From an uncultured Prevotellaceae bacterium (GTDB lineage Bacteria; Bacteroidota; Bacteroidia; Bacteroidales; Muribaculaceae), in assembly GCA_900318205.1 (NCBI GenBank), contig ONJS01000014.1, positions 85,664-149,663 on the forward strand: a DNA stretch of 64,000 nucleotides, read 5' to 3'. A model generated the notes under the pieces. The model made no database searches. It had not been told where the DNA came from and worked only from the letters and a program-made list of their open reading frames with translations. Below are positions 60,555 to 64,000 of the stretch, one piece after another. The position numbers and the translations under genes were made by a program. Numbering within the stretch: position 1 is the stretch's first letter; every line of letters begins with the position of its first letter.

Positions 60555-62465
60555 CTATTTTGTGCTCGTGTTGTCATCCATGACGAGGCGCAGGTCGATG
60601 TCGGAGTTATCGGTTGCCGGGTCGATACCAGTACGGTAGGATACACGGCAGAAGGTGGGATCAGGCCAAAAGTAGCCACCACCACGAATAACGCGTTCAG
60701 TGCCCGATTCGGGTCCGACCGGATTGACGAGCGGCTCGCTGCCATAGGGACCGAACCAGTCTTGACACCATTCCCACATGCTGCCGCTCATTTCATATAA
60801 TCCCAATTCGTTGGGGAATGACATCCTGACTAAAAGAGTGCTGATGGCGATATCGTCAAGATTGTCGCTGCCGGCATATTTGTAGCCGTGGCTGTAGTTG
60901 CCGCCACGTGCGGCGAACTCCCACTCGGCCTCGGTGGGCATGCGGAATGTCCTGCCGGTCATCTCGTTGAGTTTGGCGATAAACTCTTGACAATCATCCC
61001 ATGATATGAGCCGTGCAGGCATTCTGGGGTCGTGATTGTGCTCTGGTAAATTGGACGGTATAGGACAGTAACCCATCACGGCTTTCCACAATCCCACAGT
61101 CACCTCGGTCTGCCCGATGTAGAACGACGAGAGCGTCACCTCGTGAACCGGTCGCTCGTCGTCGGTGGCCTCGTCCTCCTGCTCGGGTGTAGCACCCATC
61201 AGGAAAGTGCCGCCCTCAACCTTGATCATGGTAAACTTCTCGTCGCCCACGGTGAATTTCTCCATGGCAAACTTGCTCGGGTTGACTGTCACGGCAACGG
61301 TCGCCTGTTCACCAGTGGTGAGATCGCAGACGGTGACATTGGCCGTTCCCACTTCGATGGCATCCAGCCGGATGGCAGTGTCTTTATGTGAGACGGTCAG
61401 GGCTTCGTTGTTGTCGCAGTTCACCTGATAGAGGCCGCTGCCACCTGCAATGGTTAATGTGTCACACCAGCCGTCGTTGATTTCAATTTCATATTTTGAC
61501 AGCGACAGTGGCGTGTTATAGACCGGTTCGCCCATGGCAAGGCGCAGACCTCTTGCAGGCCATGCTGATGATGCCGGAACACTTGAAACCAACGAGCCGG
61601 TGAAATTCCAATTGCCACCACAAGCCACATGCTCACCGTCGGTCGTCGGCAGAATCGGGTTGGTCAGCGGGTTACTGCAGAAGTAGTTGTTGCCCCATCC
61701 ATCCTGACAATACTCCTCCACATTGCCGCTCATGTCATATAACCCTAATTCGTTGGGACGCAACTCGGCAACGGGGTGAGTTTTATGGCCGGAATTCTGC
61801 CTAAGCCATGCGACCTCATCTCTATCATCGCTGCCGGCATACTTGTAGCCGTGGCTATAGTTACCGCCACGTGCGGCAAATTCCCACTCGGCCTCGCTGG
61901 GCAAGCGGAATGTGCTGCCAGTCATCTCGTTGAGTTTAGCGATAAACTCCTGGCAGTCATCCCATGACACCTCCTCGACGGGATTGTCGGGGCCGCCGGG
62001 GCGGTTGTCGCCATTGAAATAGCTCGGATTGCTGCCCATCACGGCCTCCCACAAGGCTTGCGTCACCTCGGTCTGCCCGATGGCAAATGGTGACAGGGTC
62101 ACTTGGGGGCTATGTATCGACATGAATGAGCCTCCCTCGACCTCTACCATGTTGAACGACACGTCGCCCACGGTGAACGTCTTGATGTGGCTAGATTGCT
62201 CGTCAAGAATAAGGCCAATAATGGCATTCACGTCGGCGATATTGATTTCGCTGTCGTGGTTCACGTCGGCTGCGGCATTGTAGGCGCCACCGTTAAAAAT
62301 GTAGTCAAGAACCGCATTCACGTCAGCGATACTCACCTCGCTGTCGCTGTTCACGTCGCCATTGATTGGCGTTACTTCATCCTGGGCTGGTGCTGCAAGC
62401 GCAACAAGGAATAAGCAAAGCAGCAACCAACTTGTTCTCCTGAGAGTAATAAACCTTTTTTCCAT
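60555..62465 (-). CDS. Secreted protein with N-terminal dockerin and two SUMF1 (FGE-sulfatase) domains
   Basis: A 636-residue exported protein: signal peptide (ending 'LAAPAQ'), an N-terminal dockerin pair (DVNSDSEVS..DVNAVLDYIF and DVNHDSEIN..DVNAIIGLIL, about residues 36-90), SUMF1 domain 1 (about 95-310), an Ig-like linker (about 320-400) and SUMF1 domain 2 (about 405-630). Both SUMF1 domains share 'VSWDDCQEFIAKLNEMTG' and 'EAEWEFAARGGNYSHGYKYAGSD', so they arose by duplication. The two active-site cysteines of formylglycine-generating enzyme are not in place (domain 2 has one near 'PTFCRVSYR'), so sulfatase activation is unlikely; a binding or lectin-like role is possible. Confidence 0.88.
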   Translation of the reverse strand: MEKRFITLRRTSWLLLCLFLVALAAPAQDEVTPINGDVNSDSEVSIADVNAVLDYIFNGGAYNAAADVNHDSEINIADVNAIIGLILDEQSSHIKTFTVGDVSFNMVEVEGGSFMSIHSPQVTLSPFAIGQTEVTQALWEAVMGSNPSYFNGDNRPGGPDNPVEEVSWDDCQEFIAKLNEMTGSTFRLPSEAEWEFAARGGNYSHGYKYAGSDDRDEVAWLRQNSGHKTHPVAELRPNELGLYDMSGNVEEYCQDGWGNNYFCSNPLTNPILPTTDGEHVACGGNWNFTGSLVSSVPASSAWPARGLRLAMGEPVYNTPLSLSKYEIEINDGWCDTLTIAGGSGLYQVNCDNNEALTVSHKDTAIRLDAIEVGTANVTVCDLTTGEQATVAVTVNPSKFAMEKFTVGDEKFTMIKVEGGTFLMGATPEQEDEATDDERPVHEVTLSSFYIGQTEVTVGLWKAVMGYCPIPSNLPEHNHDPRMPARLISWDDCQEFIAKLNEMTGRTFRMPTEAEWEFAARGGNYSHGYKYAGSDNLDDIAISTLLVRMSFPNELGLYEMSGSMWEWCQDWFGPYGSEPLVNPVGPESGTERVIRGGGYFWPDPTFCRVSYRTGIDPATDNSDIDLRLVMDDNTSTK

Positions 62466-62607
62466 ACAAATTTTAAATAATTAGGTTAAACCAAACTGCT
62501 AATAATGATACTTGCCGGACAAAGCCATTGTGCGGCATTTTTCCTAACCGACTTATCGCTTGATGTGAAATTTTAAGGAATCAAGCCGTTTTGCGTTCAG
62601 GTTGTCG

Positions 62608-62639
62608 CAAAGGTAAGGCATATTGTGTGAATTTTCAAA
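62608..62639 (-). promoter_or_regulatory. Promoter of the SUMF1/dockerin gene
   Basis: On the minus strand TTTG (62639-62636), a 20-bp spacer and TACCTTTG (62615-62608) match the consensus fully. The leader to ATG 62465 is about 140 nt. Confidence 0.78.
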
Positions 62640-62763
62640 ATTTTTCAATCAAGAATGCGTTGATTTATTCTTTTCAGTAAGCAAATGCATGCGGGACTAG
62701 ACGCCCGAAGGGTGGCAGTGCATCTTAATGGCATCCGCGCTTGGGTTTCTCACACGCACATAA

Positions 62764-62925
62764 GCGGATGTAACGGACGATACGGATGGAACGGATGGAA
62801 CGGACGGAACGGACGATACGGACGATACGGATGGAACGGATGGAACGGATGTAACGGATGAAACGGATGGAACGGGTGTAACGGATGTAACGGATGAAAC
62901 GGATGAAACGGATGAAACGGGTGAG
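62764..62925. repeat. 9-bp minisatellite ACGGATGNA (18 units)
   Basis: Eighteen adjacent 9-bp units, mostly ACGGATGGA, ACGGACGAT, ACGGATGTA or ACGGATGAA, cover exactly 162 bp. Because the period is a multiple of three it opens long artificial reading frames on the minus strand (Ser-Val-Pro repeats), which are not genes. A GCATCCGC tag lies just before it at 62731-62738. Confidence 0.93.
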
Positions 62926-62936
62926 GTACAGGGGGT

Positions 62937-62979
62937 AAAGAAAACTTGGGACAGGAAACGCGTGTTTCCTGCCCCAAGT
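62937..62979 (-). terminator. Terminator after the pyruvate:ferredoxin oxidoreductase gene
   Basis: On the minus strand ACTTGGGGCAGGAAAC pairs with GTTTCCTGTCCCAAGT (16 positions, one G-T pair, 4-nt loop), followed by TTTCTTT. Confidence 0.85.
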
Positions 62980-63003
62980 GTAATGTCAGGTTTGACGGGC
63001 TGA

Positions 63004-64000
63004 TTAAGCCTCAGGATCAACACCCCACTGCTGGCGGGCCAGGCGGCGGTAGTTGTTGTAACGCCACTGAGCGTTCTCCTTAGCGGCCTTGAACAGCTCG
63101 GCTGCCTCGTCGGGATACTGCTTCAGTACCGATGCGTAGCGCACCTCGCCCTTGAGGAAGTTCTCGAACTCGTCCCAGTTGGGAGCGGGGCTATCGAGGG
63201 TGAAGGGATTCTTGCCCTCGGCCTCGAGCTGAGGATTGTAGCGCCACAGGTGCCAGTAACCGCAAGCAACGGCTGCCTTCTCCTCGGCCTGAGCCTTGCC
63301 CATACCAGCCTTTATACCGTGGTTGATACAGGGAGCGTAAGCGATGATGATCGAAGGACCGTCATAGGCTTCAGCCTCGCGGATGGCCTTCAGGCACTGA
63401 GCGTCGTTGGCGCCCATAGCGATCTGTGCGGCATATACATAGCCGTAGGTGCTGGCAATCAGACCGAGGTCTTTCTTGCGGACGCGCTTGCCGGCAGCGG
63501 CAAACTTGGCGATAGCACCAATCGGGGTAGCCTTAGAGGCCTGACCACCGGTGTTGGAGTAAACCTCGGTATCGAGTACGAGGATGTTGACGTTCTTGCC
63601 GCTGGCAATCACGTGGTCCAGACCGCCGAAGCCGATGTCATAGCTGGCGCCGTCACCACCAATGATCCACTGCGAACGCTTAACCAGGTACTGACCCAGC
63701 TCGCGAACCTTCACGTCGGCAGGATTGTCGCTGTGCTCGATAGCCTCGAGGATCTTGTCGCTCAACTCGCGGGTCTTGTCACCATCGTTGAAGTTCTCGA
63801 TCCACTCCTTGTAGAGAGCCTTCACGTCGTCAGCAACGGTAGCGTCGTCGAGAGCCTCCTTGACGAAGCCCAGAACGCGGGCGCGCATCTTCTCGTCGGC
63901 AATGGTCATACCCAGACCGAACTCGCAGAAGTCCTCGAACAGGGAGTTGGCCCAAGCGGGACCGTGACCCTTCTCGTTAACGGTGTAAGGAGTCGAGGGA
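63004..64000 (-). CDS. nifJ: Pyruvate:ferredoxin (flavodoxin) oxidoreductase, C-terminal part
   Basis: PFOR oxidises pyruvate and CoA to acetyl-CoA and CO2, passing electrons to ferredoxin; central in anaerobic Bacteroidales. Only the last third lies in the window. The frame stays open to base 64000 through 'NEKGHGPAWANSLFEDFCEFGLGM', so the ATG at 63909 is internal. The thiamine-diphosphate domain is visible: 'GGDGASYDIGFGGLDHVIASG', 'VLDTEVYSNTGGQASKATPIG', and the conserved 'YAPCINHGI' with the cysteine near the C-terminal cluster. The end 'RRLARQQWGVDPEA' is normal. A terminator follows. Confidence 0.95.
   Translation of the reverse strand, partial: PSTPYTVNEKGHGPAWANSLFEDFCEFGLGMTIADEKMRARVLGFVKEALDDATVADDVKALYKEWIENFNDGDKTRELSDKILEAIEHSDNPADVKVRELGQYLVKRSQWIIGGDGASYDIGFGGLDHVIASGKNVNILVLDTEVYSNTGGQASKATPIGAIAKFAAAGKRVRKKDLGLIASTYGYVYAAQIAMGANDAQCLKAIREAEAYDGPSIIIAYAPCINHGIKAGMGKAQAEEKAAVACGYWHLWRYNPQLEAEGKNPFTLDSPAPNWDEFENFLKGEVRYASVLKQYPDEAAELFKAAKENAQWRYNNYRRLARQQWGVDPEA

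Noticed and set aside
60555-62465. Active formylglycine-generating enzyme
   Set aside because: The paired catalytic cysteines are not in place in either SUMF1 domain and no sulfatase gene is nearby.
62697-63023. Minus-strand ORFs of 75-108 codons with Ser-Val-Pro or His-Pro-Phe repeats
   Set aside because: They come from the 9-bp minisatellite, whose period keeps all frames open; no start context or domain.

Overview
The window is a chromosomal piece of a Bacteroidales bacterium, most likely an uncultured gut Prevotellaceae or Muribaculaceae relative. The evidence is the Bacteroidetes promoter pattern (TTTG, about 20 bp, then TAnnTTTG) before many genes, the absence of Shine-Dalgarno sites, the porG-uppS-bamA-skp gene order, BspA-like leucine-rich repeat and dockerin proteins, a type IX secretion (T9SS) sorting domain, DUF4270 and DUF6242 lipoproteins and a FucP transporter. 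Genus cannot be settled from sequence reading alone.

Layout. 0-4.7 kb: the 3' part of a surface LRR/dockerin/SusE-F-like protein, then prmC and ribD. 4.8-14.3 kb: envelope biogenesis, with a DUF6242 lipoprotein, porG, uppS, bamA, two skp genes, a papain-like aminopeptidase and a third skp. 14.3-20.7 kb: tRNA-His, nagA, a half glycogen-synthase-like protein, a DUF4270 lipoprotein, tRNA-Thr, and a DUF4143 ATPase overlapping a DUF3843 gene. 20.8-25.6 kb: secA and an Lnb/DUF4105 membrane protein. 25.6-34.2 kb is accessory DNA: a tandem repeat array, an AT-rich cassette (HTH protein, two HNH proteins, a HARE/PD-(D/E)XK-like nuclease), a gene fragment, another LRR/dockerin protein and a second ATPase, with related GGCATCCGC repeats at the boundaries. 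34.2-40.3 kb: the elongasome set mreB-mreC-mreD-mrdA-rodA on the minus strand. 40.4-47.3 kb: a C_GCAxxG_C_C protein, a membrane protein, a T9SS type B cargo, an MltD-like transglycosylase and uvrA. 47.3-48.8 kb is a 1.5 kb AT-rich non-coding stretch before an HTH gene. 49.6-53 kb: a HerA-like ATPase and trpB2 behind a classic Trp leader peptide/attenuator. 53-56.7 kb: a deoxysugar cluster (cytidylyltransferase-GHMP protein, mutarotase, fucP). 56.9-64 kb: a dockerin protein, glnA with a duplicated promoter, a Gln-rich protein, a double SUMF1/dockerin protein and the 3' part of pyruvate:ferredoxin oxidoreductase.

How it fits together. Much of the window builds and exports the envelope: SecA exports, Skp/BamA assemble outer-membrane barrels, PorG belongs to T9SS whose cargo appears at 41.9 kb, UppS feeds wall lipid carrier, and Mre/PBP2/RodA shape the cell. 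Four dockerin proteins are scattered through the window, but no cohesin is visible.

The most unusual signals are non-coding. There is an intergenic repeat family tagged by GCATCCGC, several copies of which carry a 7-codon micro-ORF (MLALLAD-like). Dyad or tandem repeats overlap the promoters of both orphan ATPases. A complete Trp attenuator precedes trpB2, the glnA promoter is duplicated, and the AT-rich nuclease cassette lies between repeat arrays.
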